Shown: one piece after another, positions 29,987 through 38,680 of the stretch
How the letters are laid out: every line of letters starts with the position of its first letter
Numbering within the stretch: position 1 is the first letter of the stretch
Assembly: GCF_017526105.1 (NCBI RefSeq)
Contig: NZ_CP071839.1
Coordinates: 6,231,001-6,295,000 of the forward strand
Source: Streptomyces cyanogenus
Lineage (GTDB): Bacteria > Actinomycetota > Actinomycetes > Streptomycetales > Streptomycetaceae
Length of the DNA: 64,000 nt
Direction of reading: 5' to 3'
Notes under the pieces: generated by a model
The model's database searches: none
What the model saw: only the letters and a program-made list of their open reading frames with translations
Told to the model about the DNA's origin: nothing
Program-made: the position numbers and the translations under genes

Positions 29987-30934
29987 GTGCAGCGCTGGCG
30001 TGGCTTGGAGGACATCCCCGAGGACTGGGGGCGCAGCGTCGTCACCATCGGTTCCTACGACGGCGTCCACCGCGGCCACCAGCTGATCATCAAGCACGCC
30101 GTCGACCGCGCCCGCGAACTGGGCGTCCCGGCCGTCGTGGTCACCTTCGACCCGCACCCCAGCGAGGTGGTCCGCCCCGGCAGCCACCCGCCGCTGCTCG
30201 CCCCGCACCACCGGCGTGCCGAGCTGATGGCGGAGCTGGGCGTCGACGCCGTCCTCATCCTCCCCTTCACCACCGAGTTCTCGAAGCTGTCGCCCGCCGA
30301 CTTCGTGGTGAAGGTCCTGGTGGACAAGCTGCACGCCAAGGCGGTCGTGGAGGGCCCGAACTTCCGCTTCGGCCACAAGGCGGCCGGGAACGTCGAGTTC
30401 CTCGTCGAGCAGGGCAAGGTGTACGACTTCGAGGTCGAGGTCGTCGACCTGTACGTCACCGGTGAGGCGGGCGGCGGCGAGCCGTTCTCCTCCACGCTGA
30501 CCCGCCGCCTGGTCGCCGAGGGCGATGTCGCGGGCGCCCGCGAGATCCTGGGCCGCCCGCACCGCGTGGAGGGCGTCGTCGTCCGCGGTGCCCAGCGCGG
30601 CCGCGAGCTGGGCTTCCCGACCGCCAACGTCGAGACGCTCCCGCACACCGCCATCCCCGCCGACGGCGTGTACGCCGGCTATCTGCACGCCCAGGGCGAG
30701 GCCATGCCGGCCGCCATCTCCGTCGGCACGAACCCGCAGTTCGACGGCACCGAGCGCACGGTGGAGGCGTACGCCATCGACCGCGTCGGACTCGACCTGT
30801 ACGGCCTGCACGTCGCCGTCGACTTCCTCGCGTACGTGCGCGGCCAGGCGAGGTTCGACACGCTGGAGGACCTGCTGGAGCAGATGGCCGCGGATGTGAA
30901 GCGGTGCCGGGAGATCGTGGCGGCGGACGAGTAG
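29987..30934 (+). CDS. ribF: Bifunctional riboflavin kinase/FAD synthetase
   Basis: A 315-residue RibF that makes FMN and FAD from riboflavin. N-terminal adenylyltransferase: TIGSYDGVHRGHQLIIKHAV (nucleotidyltransferase HxGH-like motif), FDPHPSEVVRPGSHPPLL; C-terminal flavokinase: GREILG-type RPHRVEGVVVRGAQRGRELG, GFPTANVE, GVYAGYLHA and the ATP-binding DLYGLHVAVDFLAYVRGQARF region. GTG start with GAGGAGCGG SD. A palindromic terminator follows and is shared with the convergent EspI-like gene. Confidence 0.96.
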   Translation: MQRWRGLEDIPEDWGRSVVTIGSYDGVHRGHQLIIKHAVDRARELGVPAVVVTFDPHPSEVVRPGSHPPLLAPHHRRAELMAELGVDAVLILPFTTEFSKLSPADFVVKVLVDKLHAKAVVEGPNFRFGHKAAGNVEFLVEQGKVYDFEVEVVDLYVTGEAGGGEPFSSTLTRRLVAEGDVAGAREILGRPHRVEGVVVRGAQRGRELGFPTANVETLPHTAIPADGVYAGYLHAQGEAMPAAISVGTNPQFDGTERTVEAYAIDRVGLDLYGLHVAVDFLAYVRGQARFDTLEDLLEQMAADVKRCREIVAADE

Positions 30935-30957
30935 CCCTCGCCGAGGCGCGAAGCGCG

Positions 30958-30992
30958 AAGGGCGGCCGGTGCGGTGAGCACCGGCCGCCCTT
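30958..30992. terminator. Bidirectional hairpin between ribF and the EspI-like gene
   Basis: A 15-bp stem: AAGGGCGGCCGGTGC at 30958-30972 pairs with GCACCGGCCGCCCTT at 30978-30992 around GGTGA. It lies 24 nt after the ribF stop and 19 nt beyond the stop of the convergent minus-strand gene, with T runs on one side, so it can end both transcripts. Confidence 0.85.
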
Positions 30993-31010
30993 CTCCGTTT
31001 GTCCGCGGCC

Positions 31011-34000
31011 CTACTGCTGGGGCGGGGGCTGCTGGCCCGGCTGCGGCTGCGGCTGCGCTTGGGGCTGCGGCTGGGGCTGTCCGGGCTGCGGGTAGCCCGG
31101 CTGCTGCGCCCCCGGATAGGGCTGCTGCGGCGGGTACGGCTGCTGCCCCGGGACGTATGGCTGGCCGGGGGCCTGCGCGTACGGCTGCCCCGGCGCCTGC
31201 GGGTAGGGCTGACCGGGGGCCTGCGGGGTCGGCTGGCCGGGCGCCTGCGGATACGGCTGGGCGGGGGCCTGCGGGTAGGGCTGACCGGTGCCGTAGGGCT
31301 GGCCCGGCGTCGCGTGGCCCGGCATCGGCGGGGCGGCCACCGGCGGCGGGTTGCCGTCACTCGTCCACAGGCCGTGGGCCTGCTGGTGGCGGGTGAAGTC
31401 CTCGGCGACCATCGCGGCGAGGTTGAAGTACGCCTCGCGCGTCTTCGGCCGCATCATGTCGAGGTCGACCTCGGCGCCGGCGGCCAGATGCTCGTCGAAG
31501 GGCACGACCACGACCCCGCGGGTCCGGGTCTCGAAGTGCGCCACGATGTCCTCGACCTTGATCATCTTTCCGGTCTCGCGGACCCCGGAGATCACGGTCA
31601 GGGACCGCGAGACCAGGTCGGCGTACCCGTGCGCGGACAGCCAGTCCAGCGTCGTACTGGCACTGCTCGCGCCGTCCACGGACGGCGTGGAGATGATGAT
31701 GAGCTGGTCGGCGAGGTCCAGCACCCCGCGCATGGCGCTGTACAGCAGGCCGGTGCCGGAGTCGGTCAGGATGACCGGGTACTGCCGGCCGAGCACGTCG
31801 ATCGCGCGCCGGTAGTCCTCGTCGTTGAACGTGGTCGAGACGGCCGGGTCCACGTCGTTGGCGATGATCTCCAGACCGGAGGGGGCCTGGGAGGTGAACC
31901 GCCGGATGTCCATGTACGAGTTCAGGTACGGGATGGCCTGGACGAGGTCACGGATGGTGGCCCCGGTCTCCCGGCGCACCCGCCGCCCGAGCGTACCGGC
32001 GTCCGGGTTGGCGTCGATGGCGAGGATCTTGTCCTGCCGCTCGGTGGCGAGGGTGGAGCCGAGCGCGGTGGTGGTCGTCGTCTTCCCGACACCGCCCTTG
32101 AGGCTGATGACCGCGATCCGGTAGCAGGACAGCACCGGCGTACGGATCAGCTCCAGCTTGCGCTGCCGCTCGGCCTCCTCCTTCTTGCCACCGAGCTTGA
32201 ACCGGCCGGCCGCCGCCGCGGGCCGCCCGCTCTTCGCCTTCTGCTTCTTGTTGTTGAGCAGCCGGTCCGAGGACAGCTCCACGGCAGCGGTGTAACCGAG
32301 CGGCGCGGCACCGGGGTTGGTCGGCTGCCGCTGATCGTGCTGCACGGCCTGCGGCCAGCCGGCACCGGAGCGGGGGTCGACGGGCGGCTGGGGAGCCAGC
32401 GGGGCACCCGGGGCGGCGGAGTCGGGTGCCGACTGCTGGGCCGAGGACTGGGGGAAGCCGTAGCCGCTGGACGGGTTGGGGGCCGGCTGCGGGGCCGAGG
32501 GCTGCGGGAAGCCGTAACCGCCAGGCTGTGCCGGGGGGTTGGGGCCGCCCGGCTGAGGGAAGCCGTAGCCGCTGGGCGGGGTGGGGGCGTTGGGGGCCGG
32601 CTGCGCGGCCGGGGGCTGCGGGAAGCCGTAACCGCCAGGCTGTGCCGGGGGGTTGGGGCCACCGGGCTGGTGGGGGTTATGGGCGGCCGGGTTGGGCTGG
32701 TTGGAGGCCTGGTCGGGCTGGTGCCACGCGGCGGGTGCGGGCTGCGGGGCCTGCGGCTGGAACGGGGGCTGCTGGCCGGGCACGCCGGCCGGACCCTGGG
32801 CGGCCGCCGGCTGCGGCTGCTCACCGGGCATCGGCCCCGGCTGCTGTGGGGCCGCCGCCTGCGGCTCGGGCTGTACGGGCCACTGGGCCGCGGGAACGGG
32901 TGCACCGGGCATCGGCGCCGGCTGCTGCGGGGCGGCCGCCTGCGGCTCGGGCTGTACGGGCCACTGGGCCGCGGGAGCCGGGGCAGCGGGCTGGTACGAC
33001 GGCGGCAGCGGGGGCAGCCCGTTCTGCGGCGCGGGCGGCGGTGCCCAGCCGGGCTGGGCGGCCTGGGGCGCCGGGGCAGCCGGGGAAGCGGGGGGCGTGG
33101 TGGGTGCGGCGGGCCCGGGCTGGGGCGCGCCGGCCTGCTGGACGCCGGGCGGCGGGAAGCCGTAGCCGCCGGGCTGTCCGGGAGCGGGCTGGGGTGCGCC
33201 GGCCTGCTGGGCTTCGGCTGGCGGGAAGCCGTATCCGCCGGGCTGTCCGGGGGCGGGCTGCTGGGCGGCGTTGGCGGAGGCGCTGTCGGCCGGGGCGCTG
33301 TCCTCGGGCGTGCCCGGCTGCGGCACACCGCTCTCGGCCACTGCGTCCGACGGCTGCGAAGCACCGGAGACCTGCGCGGAGTCGGCGGCTCCCTCGGGCG
33401 CATCCGAAGGCACGGCTGCCCCGGCAGCCCCCTCCGACGCACCGGAACGCACGGCGGCGGCGCCACCCTCCTGGGAGGTGCCCAGCTCGGCGCCGCCCTC
33501 CTCGGCCGCATCGGCCTCGGCGTGACCCTCCGTCGCACCGGACTCGGCGTCACCGTCGGCCGCACCGCTCTCGGTGTCGCCCTCCGCCGCACCGTTCCCG
33601 ATGTCGGCGGAGCCGGCGGCACCCGGCGTGGGGGATCCCTCGCCCTCCTGCTCGTCGCCATCCGGCCCGGAGCCGTCCGAGGCGGCGGCCGTCGCCACCG
33701 CGCCCTGCTGCCCGGCAGCCTCGCCACCGGGCTGCTCGACGCGCTCCTCGGCGCTCCCGGCATCGACGGACCGCACGGCACCGGACGCGTCCGACGCCCC
33801 GGCGGAGCCCTCCGCGACGGACGAGGCCCCCGGGAGGGTCCCCGCGCCCTCGTCGCCCGCCGTGGCCGTGCCCTCCGCGGAGCCGTCGCCCTCGGACCGG
33901 GCGGGGGCCGAGTCGGCCGCCGTGCGCTCGGCGATCTCGGCCATCTGGCGCTTCAGGGCGACGGCGGAGAACCGCATGGTCGCCCCGCTCTCCAGGTCCC

Positions 34001-34511
34001 CGTTGTCCGTCTCCGGCTCGACCACGGCAGGCGCGGCCGGCACGTCCCGCGGGGCAGGCTGGGGCTGCTGCGGCTCGAAGCCCTCGGGCAGCCGCGGCAT
34101 CGGAACGGGCTCACCGGCCGGCGGCGCGGGCTGGGCGACCGGGGGAGCGTACGAGGTCCCCTGCGGCGGAGTGAACGCCGCACCCTGCGCCGGACCGTAC
34201 GGAGTGCCCTGCGGCGGGGTGCCCGCCGGCGGGGTGGTCGGCGGTGGCGGCGTGGAACCCGAGGCAGAGGAGCCCGCGGGGAAGGGGAAAGGCATTCCCG
34301 GAGCGGCAGGAGCCCCCGAGTCGTCAGCGGCCCCGGAGAAACCGCCGGCACCGCCCGAGTCCCCGGCCGTACCGGACGCGTTCTGCGTGTACCAGGCCGG
34401 GGGAGCGTAGTCGATGGTGAACTCGCCGGTGGTCTCGACGGCCTCCGCGTCGGGCTGGTCATCGCCGGGTGTGTCCCAGCCCCCGCGCATCCCGTCCCGA
34501 TCGCTGCTCAC
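31011..34511 (-). CDS. EspI-like MinD/ParA ATPase with very long low-complexity region (T7SS-associated)
   Basis: A 1166-residue protein. The N-terminal 780 residues are low complexity: acidic Ala/Ser/Glu-rich, then Pro/Gln/Ala-rich with PGGYGFP-type repeats. A deviant Walker A, SLKGGVGKTTTTT (Lys about 805), starts a MinD/ParA-like P-loop ATPase (about 790-1060) with AIDANPDAGTLGRRV and VILTDSGTGLLYSAM. The C-terminal tail is a Pro/Gln repeat (QPYPQAPG-like). This layout matches EspI-type ATPases of mycobacterial ESX loci, with a disordered Pro-rich stretch N-terminal to a MinD-like domain; such proteins regulate secretion. GTG 34511 has AGGAGG just upstream. It is the farthest ESX gene on the left and is transcribed away from eccE. 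Confidence 0.85.
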   Translation of the reverse strand: MSSDRDGMRGGWDTPGDDQPDAEAVETTGEFTIDYAPPAWYTQNASGTAGDSGGAGGFSGAADDSGAPAAPGMPFPFPAGSSASGSTPPPPTTPPAGTPPQGTPYGPAQGAAFTPPQGTSYAPPVAQPAPPAGEPVPMPRLPEGFEPQQPQPAPRDVPAAPAVVEPETDNGDLESGATMRFSAVALKRQMAEIAERTAADSAPARSEGDGSAEGTATAGDEGAGTLPGASSVAEGSAGASDASGAVRSVDAGSAEERVEQPGGEAAGQQGAVATAAASDGSGPDGDEQEGEGSPTPGAAGSADIGNGAAEGDTESGAADGDAESGATEGHAEADAAEEGGAELGTSQEGGAAAVRSGASEGAAGAAVPSDAPEGAADSAQVSGASQPSDAVAESGVPQPGTPEDSAPADSASANAAQQPAPGQPGGYGFPPAEAQQAGAPQPAPGQPGGYGFPPPGVQQAGAPQPGPAAPTTPPASPAAPAPQAAQPGWAPPPAPQNGLPPLPPSYQPAAPAPAAQWPVQPEPQAAAPQQPAPMPGAPVPAAQWPVQPEPQAAAPQQPGPMPGEQPQPAAAQGPAGVPGQQPPFQPQAPQPAPAAWHQPDQASNQPNPAAHNPHQPGGPNPPAQPGGYGFPQPPAAQPAPNAPTPPSGYGFPQPGGPNPPAQPGGYGFPQPSAPQPAPNPSSGYGFPQSSAQQSAPDSAAPGAPLAPQPPVDPRSGAGWPQAVQHDQRQPTNPGAAPLGYTAAVELSSDRLLNNKKQKAKSGRPAAAAGRFKLGGKKEEAERQRKLELIRTPVLSCYRIAVISLKGGVGKTTTTTALGSTLATERQDKILAIDANPDAGTLGRRVRRETGATIRDLVQAIPYLNSYMDIRRFTSQAPSGLEIIANDVDPAVSTTFNDEDYRRAIDVLGRQYPVILTDSGTGLLYSAMRGVLDLADQLIIISTPSVDGASSASTTLDWLSAHGYADLVSRSLTVISGVRETGKMIKVEDIVAHFETRTRGVVVVPFDEHLAAGAEVDLDMMRPKTREAYFNLAAMVAEDFTRHQQAHGLWTSDGNPPPVAAPPMPGHATPGQPYGTGQPYPQAPAQPYPQAPGQPTPQAPGQPYPQAPGQPYAQAPGQPYVPGQQPYPPQQPYPGAQQPGYPQPGQPQPQPQAQPQPQPGQQPPPQQ

Positions 34512-34812
34512 AGTTCCTCCTGGTGTGGTCGAGCACCCTCATGCCGTGCGGGGGCGACCATGTCGTGTCGTACCGAGTCGTCCGTAGTCGTTCGGGCGGT
34601 CCGATGCACCGGCCCTCCCCCAGGGACACCGACGCCCGGCTCACGGGTCCTGCCATCGCGCCCGCTCCCAGCCTAATCACCAAGAGCCACACCTCGGCAG
34701 GCCCGTCCGCCTCTCGGCGCCCGCCCACCAGGTCACCGCGGGCCCGGAGACACCCCACCCGTACCGCGCGGCCGCCACCACAGCGTGAACAAATAGGACG
34801 GGAAAGGGCAGT
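34512..34812. other. Gene-free 301-nt interval (probable promoter region)
   Basis: No ORF with coding signature is seen between the EspI-like start and the stop of the downstream minus-strand gene. It probably carries the EspI-like promoter. No hairpin or recognisable motif stands out. Confidence 0.4.
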
Positions 34813-35562
34813 TCAGTCCATCCGTCGGGGCGTGCCCAACAATCCGATCTCGGCGTCGGTGGGTTGGGTCAGCACATACTGCCGGTCACGGTCGGTGCAC
34901 CACAGGGTGACACCGTCGGGCAGCGCCGGCAGCGACTCCACCTCGGTCCGCGACAGCCCCATCGTGCGCCCCAGTTCGGCCGCCTCGTCCGGCGAGACCC
35001 GCTGGATGCCGGCAAGCCGCGCCTGCCGCAGCAGCCGGGGCGCGACCGGGCTGAGATACGGCAGCAGGGTCAGCACCGACTGCCAGGGCCCGGACACCAC
35101 CCGCCCGCGCGGCGGCCGCATACCGCAGTCCCGCACCACCAGCACCGGCGTGCCCGCGGAGGCACCCTGCGGCGGCACCCGCCCCACGTCGTACACGGAC
35201 AGCCCGTTCTGCCCACCGCCCATGGCATGCACCATCTGCATCCAGGCCTGCGGCCGCCCGGTCTCCACGGCAACCCGGGCACCGGTGGCGGCGGAGCGCA
35301 GCGCCATGACCTGCGCGGTCCACAGGCCTCCGATGAGCACCATGTCGTACGCAGTGGGGCGGTTGACGCCGAGCACGGCGGGCTGGCCCTCACTGTTGAC
35401 GCCGACCACCACGCCGTCGTCGCCGATGGGCAGGGAAAGCGTGTCCGCCTGTTCCACGGGCAGCGCGTGCCTCGGATGACGGGGGCCCAGCAGGCCGAAG
35501 CCGGTGCGCAGCCGCTCACCGAGGCCCGGAGCCGACGGGGTGGGCGTTGTCGTCGTGGTCAT
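34813..35562 (-). CDS. Conserved T7SS-locus protein of unknown function
   Basis: A 249-residue soluble-looking protein. It is translationally coupled to eccE: its ATG overlaps the eccE stop (ATGA at 35562). A central hydrophobic stretch (YDMVLIGGLWTAQVMALRSAATG) and a conserved-looking GQNGLSVYDVGRVPP block are visible, but no family is recognised and no membrane segment is predicted. Its place directly after eccE suggests a role in T7SS assembly or regulation. Confidence 0.75.
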   Translation of the reverse strand: MTTTTTPTPSAPGLGERLRTGFGLLGPRHPRHALPVEQADTLSLPIGDDGVVVGVNSEGQPAVLGVNRPTAYDMVLIGGLWTAQVMALRSAATGARVAVETGRPQAWMQMVHAMGGGQNGLSVYDVGRVPPQGASAGTPVLVVRDCGMRPPRGRVVSGPWQSVLTLLPYLSPVAPRLLRQARLAGIQRVSPDEAAELGRTMGLSRTEVESLPALPDGVTLWCTDRDRQYVLTQPTDAEIGLLGTPRRMD

Positions 35563-36926
35563 CAGCGGGCACCTCCGAGCGGCAGGGTGGCCAGAACGCC
35601 GGGGAGTTGTTCCCGGTCCAGGCGCGCGAGCCCGGTCCGCGCCTGCTGCGCCGCACGCTCCAGATCCCGCCGCGCGTCGGTCAGTTCCTGCTTGCTACGG
35701 CCGGTGATCCGCACATGCCCGGTGATCGTCACGTCCTGCTGCGCACCCGTGGCCAGTGTCAGACTGAACGTCGTCGCCAGTGCGGGAACCGCGGTCAGCT
35801 GGGCCACCAGCTGGGCCAGCGAGCCGCCGGATCCACCGAGCTGGGGCCAGCGGCGCACCCAGTAGGTGGTGTGCCGGCGGTTGTCACAGCGCCAGCTGCG
35901 GCTCGACTCCTCGGTCCGGCGCTGCGGCGCCTCGCCCCGCCCGGCCTGGGCCGTCACCATCGGGTTGGCGCACGCGGACGTGGCGATCGCGGCCGTCAGC
36001 TCCTCCTCGGTGAGCACGTTCGCCCGGAACCCGGCGCCGGTCAGTCGGCTCGACAGGTGTTCGGCGGAGCGTGTCAGGCACTTCTGCGCCCCCAGCAGCC
36101 CGCCGCCGCGCGCGGCCACCGCCTCCGGGCACAGCTCGGGATCGAGCTTCAGCGCGATCCAGGTGATGCGGACCGCGGGGGAGCCGGTCTGCGCCTGCAG
36201 CGGTGCGTAGTTGCTGACCACGACCGACTGCTGGGGCAGGTGCAGCGCGGGCGCCGGCTGGGTGTGCACCACGATCTGCGCCGACTCCAGCCGGATGCCG
36301 TCGACTTCGAGGACGTCCCGCACCAGGGCTACCGGCAGCGATCGCCGGCCGCTCTCCGCGCGCAGCGCGTCGACGTCCGACTCCACCTGGATCACGGCGG
36401 TCAGGAAGCCGCCGTCGCCCACCATGCCGATCGGCCGCTGGTCGCGGTCGTCGCCGCGGTTGTGGCTGAACGTGCGCAGGGTCGGGTCGCACTCCACGGC
36501 GGGCGCGAGACCGGAGTCGGTCCCCGGAGGCACCGGTGTGCTCGCGGCCCGCCGTATGCGCGCCCGCATGGCCAGCAGGGTGCCGAGCCATTCAGGCAGG
36601 GAACGCCCGCGGCGCCGTACGACGGCGAGCACCACGAGCACGACTGCGAAGGGGGCGGTGGCGATCAGCCCGGCCGTGCCGAGCAGCCACCCGCACAGCA
36701 CGAGCGCGCCTGCGATCTCCAGCAGCACCAGCCGCTGCACCGCGAACGAACCGCCGCGGCCCGAACGGGACTCCAGCCGCGGTGCGAAAGCGCCCTGATA
36801 GGGCCTGGGCAGCGCCTGCTCGGCGCCTCCCTCTCGGGAGGAAGGGCCGCGGGCACCCGACCGGCGCGCACCACCCGATCGTGCCCCCGATTGCGATCGC
36901 GACCGGGTCCGCGTTGCGGAAGCCAT
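35562..36926 (-). CDS. eccE: Type VII secretion protein EccE
   Basis: A 454-residue EccE, one of the four conserved membrane components of ESX T7SS complexes. After a basic Arg/Ser-rich N-terminus (residues 1-60), two hydrophobic helices (LVLLEIAGALVLCGWLLG and TAPFAVVLVVLAVV) span the membrane, and the remainder is a cytoplasmic alpha/beta domain. ATG 36926 is chosen; a GTG one codon pair upstream is also possible. It is divergent from eccB, with which it shares a 206-nt promoter region. Confidence 0.9.
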   Translation of the reverse strand: MASATRTRSRSQSGARSGGARRSGARGPSSREGGAEQALPRPYQGAFAPRLESRSGRGGSFAVQRLVLLEIAGALVLCGWLLGTAGLIATAPFAVVLVVLAVVRRRGRSLPEWLGTLLAMRARIRRAASTPVPPGTDSGLAPAVECDPTLRTFSHNRGDDRDQRPIGMVGDGGFLTAVIQVESDVDALRAESGRRSLPVALVRDVLEVDGIRLESAQIVVHTQPAPALHLPQQSVVVSNYAPLQAQTGSPAVRITWIALKLDPELCPEAVAARGGGLLGAQKCLTRSAEHLSSRLTGAGFRANVLTEEELTAAIATSACANPMVTAQAGRGEAPQRRTEESSRSWRCDNRRHTTYWVRRWPQLGGSGGSLAQLVAQLTAVPALATTFSLTLATGAQQDVTITGHVRITGRSKQELTDARRDLERAAQQARTGLARLDREQLPGVLATLPLGGAR

Positions 36927-37132
36927 CACTTCAAAACCCCCGAACTCTCCCGAAAACCCTTGCGCTCCGGTCCCTTCAAGTCCTGAGCACCCTACCCGTG
37001 CCACCAGCACGTCCACGCAACAGGCATAGTAGGGGCCGGGTCTGACAGTCGAGGCACCAGAGGCAACCGAGGGCGGGGGACGGATCTTCACAGGTCCCCC
37101 ACGGCTCCGCAACGGGGAGAGAGCGGACACAG
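36927..37132. promoter_or_regulatory. Divergent eccE-eccB promoter region
   Basis: A 206-nt gene-free interval between divergently transcribed eccE and eccB. Both promoters must lie here; exact elements cannot be assigned confidently, although an AT-richer stretch is seen near 36,920-36,960. Confidence 0.5.
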
Positions 37133-38656
37133 ATGGCATCACGGCGGGACGAACTCAACGCCTACACCTTCGCGAAGCGCCGCACGCTCGCGTCCTTCCT
37201 GCAGCCCTCCCCCTCCGGCTCGGAGGAGGGCGCCCCCAAGCCGTTGGGCGCACTGGTCCCCGGCCTCGTCGTCGGTGTCGTGATCCTCGCGGTGTTCGGT
37301 GCGATCGGCATGTTCAGCCCCACGGCACCCAAGGGCTGGGACACACCCGAGGAACACGTCATCGTCGCCAGCGAGTCGACCACCCGGTACGTCGTCCTGA
37401 AGACGGGCAAGCAGAAGCAGCTCCACCCGGTCCTCAACATGGCCTCGGCCAAGCTGCTCCTGGACCCCAGCAAGGCCAGCGTCATCACCGTGGACGAGAA
37501 GATCCTCGACAGCGGCAAGCCTCCGCACGGCGCCACCATCGGCATTCCGTACGCCCCCGACCGCCTGCCCTCCCCGGAGGAGGCCGAGGCTGTCAAACGC
37601 TGGGCGGTCTGCGAGCGGCCCGGCGACGGCGGCCGGACCATCCAGAAGGCGGCGTTCGTCCTCGCGAAGAAGGAATGGTCCAGGACGGACGGGTCCGACC
37701 AGCTCAGCCGCGGCGACCTGATGTACGTCGTAGGCCCTGACGGCAAGACCCAGTACGTCGTTGACGCGCGAGGCACCGCCTACCGGATCGCTGATCCGAG
37801 CGACAAGGAACTCCTCAAGGCCCTCGACACCCGCGGCCGCGCTCCGCAGCGCGTCTCCCAGCAGTGGCTCGCCACCCTGCACAAGGGAAGCCCGATCGCC
37901 ATCCCGAGGATCGACGGCGATCCCGGCGCCAAGGCCGGCGCCGGGATCATGCCGGCGCAGTACGACAAGGTCGGGGAGGTCATCAAGGCGTACGACGGCC
38001 AGGTGCTGCGCTACTACGTCGTCCTGCAGGGGAAGGTGGCCCGTGTCTCCGAGTTCACGGCCACGCTCCTGCTCAACAGCGGCCAGCTGGTCGGCGTGGG
38101 CCAGGCCGGCGAGGCCCAGCAGGTCAGTCCCGGCGCCGTCGCGGACAGCACGACCTTCGACGAGGACAAGAACTGGCCGACGTACAAGCCGAGGACGGTG
38201 AACGACGGCTCCAGCGCCACCAGCGGCCGCAACACGGTCTGCAACGTCCTGCGGTCGGTCGGCGGCAAGGGGAAGACCACCCTGTCCACCTGGGTCGGCA
38301 AGGACTTTCCCGCCCAGCTCCCCACCGGTTCCTCCAGCGCCTACGTCACCCCGGGCTCCGGCCAGCTCTACCGCCAGATCCAGGGTACGGAGACCAAGGC
38401 CGGCGGCGTCTTCCTGGTCACCGACACGGGCCTGCGCTACGCCCTGCAGTCCAACAGCGACAGCGCCACCGAGGACAAGGGCATCGGCACCTCTGCCAAG
38501 AAGCGCAAGCAGGAGCTGGCCGAGGCCAAGATCGCCCAGACCCGTCTCGGTTACGAGAAGTTGACGCCCACACCCATTCCCCTGGAGTGGTCGACCTTCC
38601 TGCCGACGGGCCCGCGCCTGTCGGAGGCGGCGGCGCGGCAGCCGCAGGGTTCGTAG
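37133..38656 (+). CDS. eccB: Type VII secretion protein EccB
   Basis: A 507-residue EccB. It opens with the family start ASRRDELNAYTFAKRRTLA, followed by a single transmembrane helix (GALVPGLVVGVVILAVFGAI, about residues 38-58) and a large extracytoplasmic domain with the characteristic TTRYVVLKTGKQKQLHPVLN and LNSGQLVGVGQ segments. EccB is the periplasmic or cell-wall side subunit of the T7SS core complex. ATG 37133 with GGGGAGAGAG upstream. It is followed 24 nt downstream by mycP. Confidence 0.93.
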   Translation: MASRRDELNAYTFAKRRTLASFLQPSPSGSEEGAPKPLGALVPGLVVGVVILAVFGAIGMFSPTAPKGWDTPEEHVIVASESTTRYVVLKTGKQKQLHPVLNMASAKLLLDPSKASVITVDEKILDSGKPPHGATIGIPYAPDRLPSPEEAEAVKRWAVCERPGDGGRTIQKAAFVLAKKEWSRTDGSDQLSRGDLMYVVGPDGKTQYVVDARGTAYRIADPSDKELLKALDTRGRAPQRVSQQWLATLHKGSPIAIPRIDGDPGAKAGAGIMPAQYDKVGEVIKAYDGQVLRYYVVLQGKVARVSEFTATLLLNSGQLVGVGQAGEAQQVSPGAVADSTTFDEDKNWPTYKPRTVNDGSSATSGRNTVCNVLRSVGGKGKTTLSTWVGKDFPAQLPTGSSSAYVTPGSGQLYRQIQGTETKAGGVFLVTDTGLRYALQSNSDSATEDKGIGTSAKKRKQELAEAKIAQTRLGYEKLTPTPIPLEWSTFLPTGPRLSEAAARQPQGS

Positions 38657-38680
38657 CGGTCGGCGGAGGAGAACGAACTC

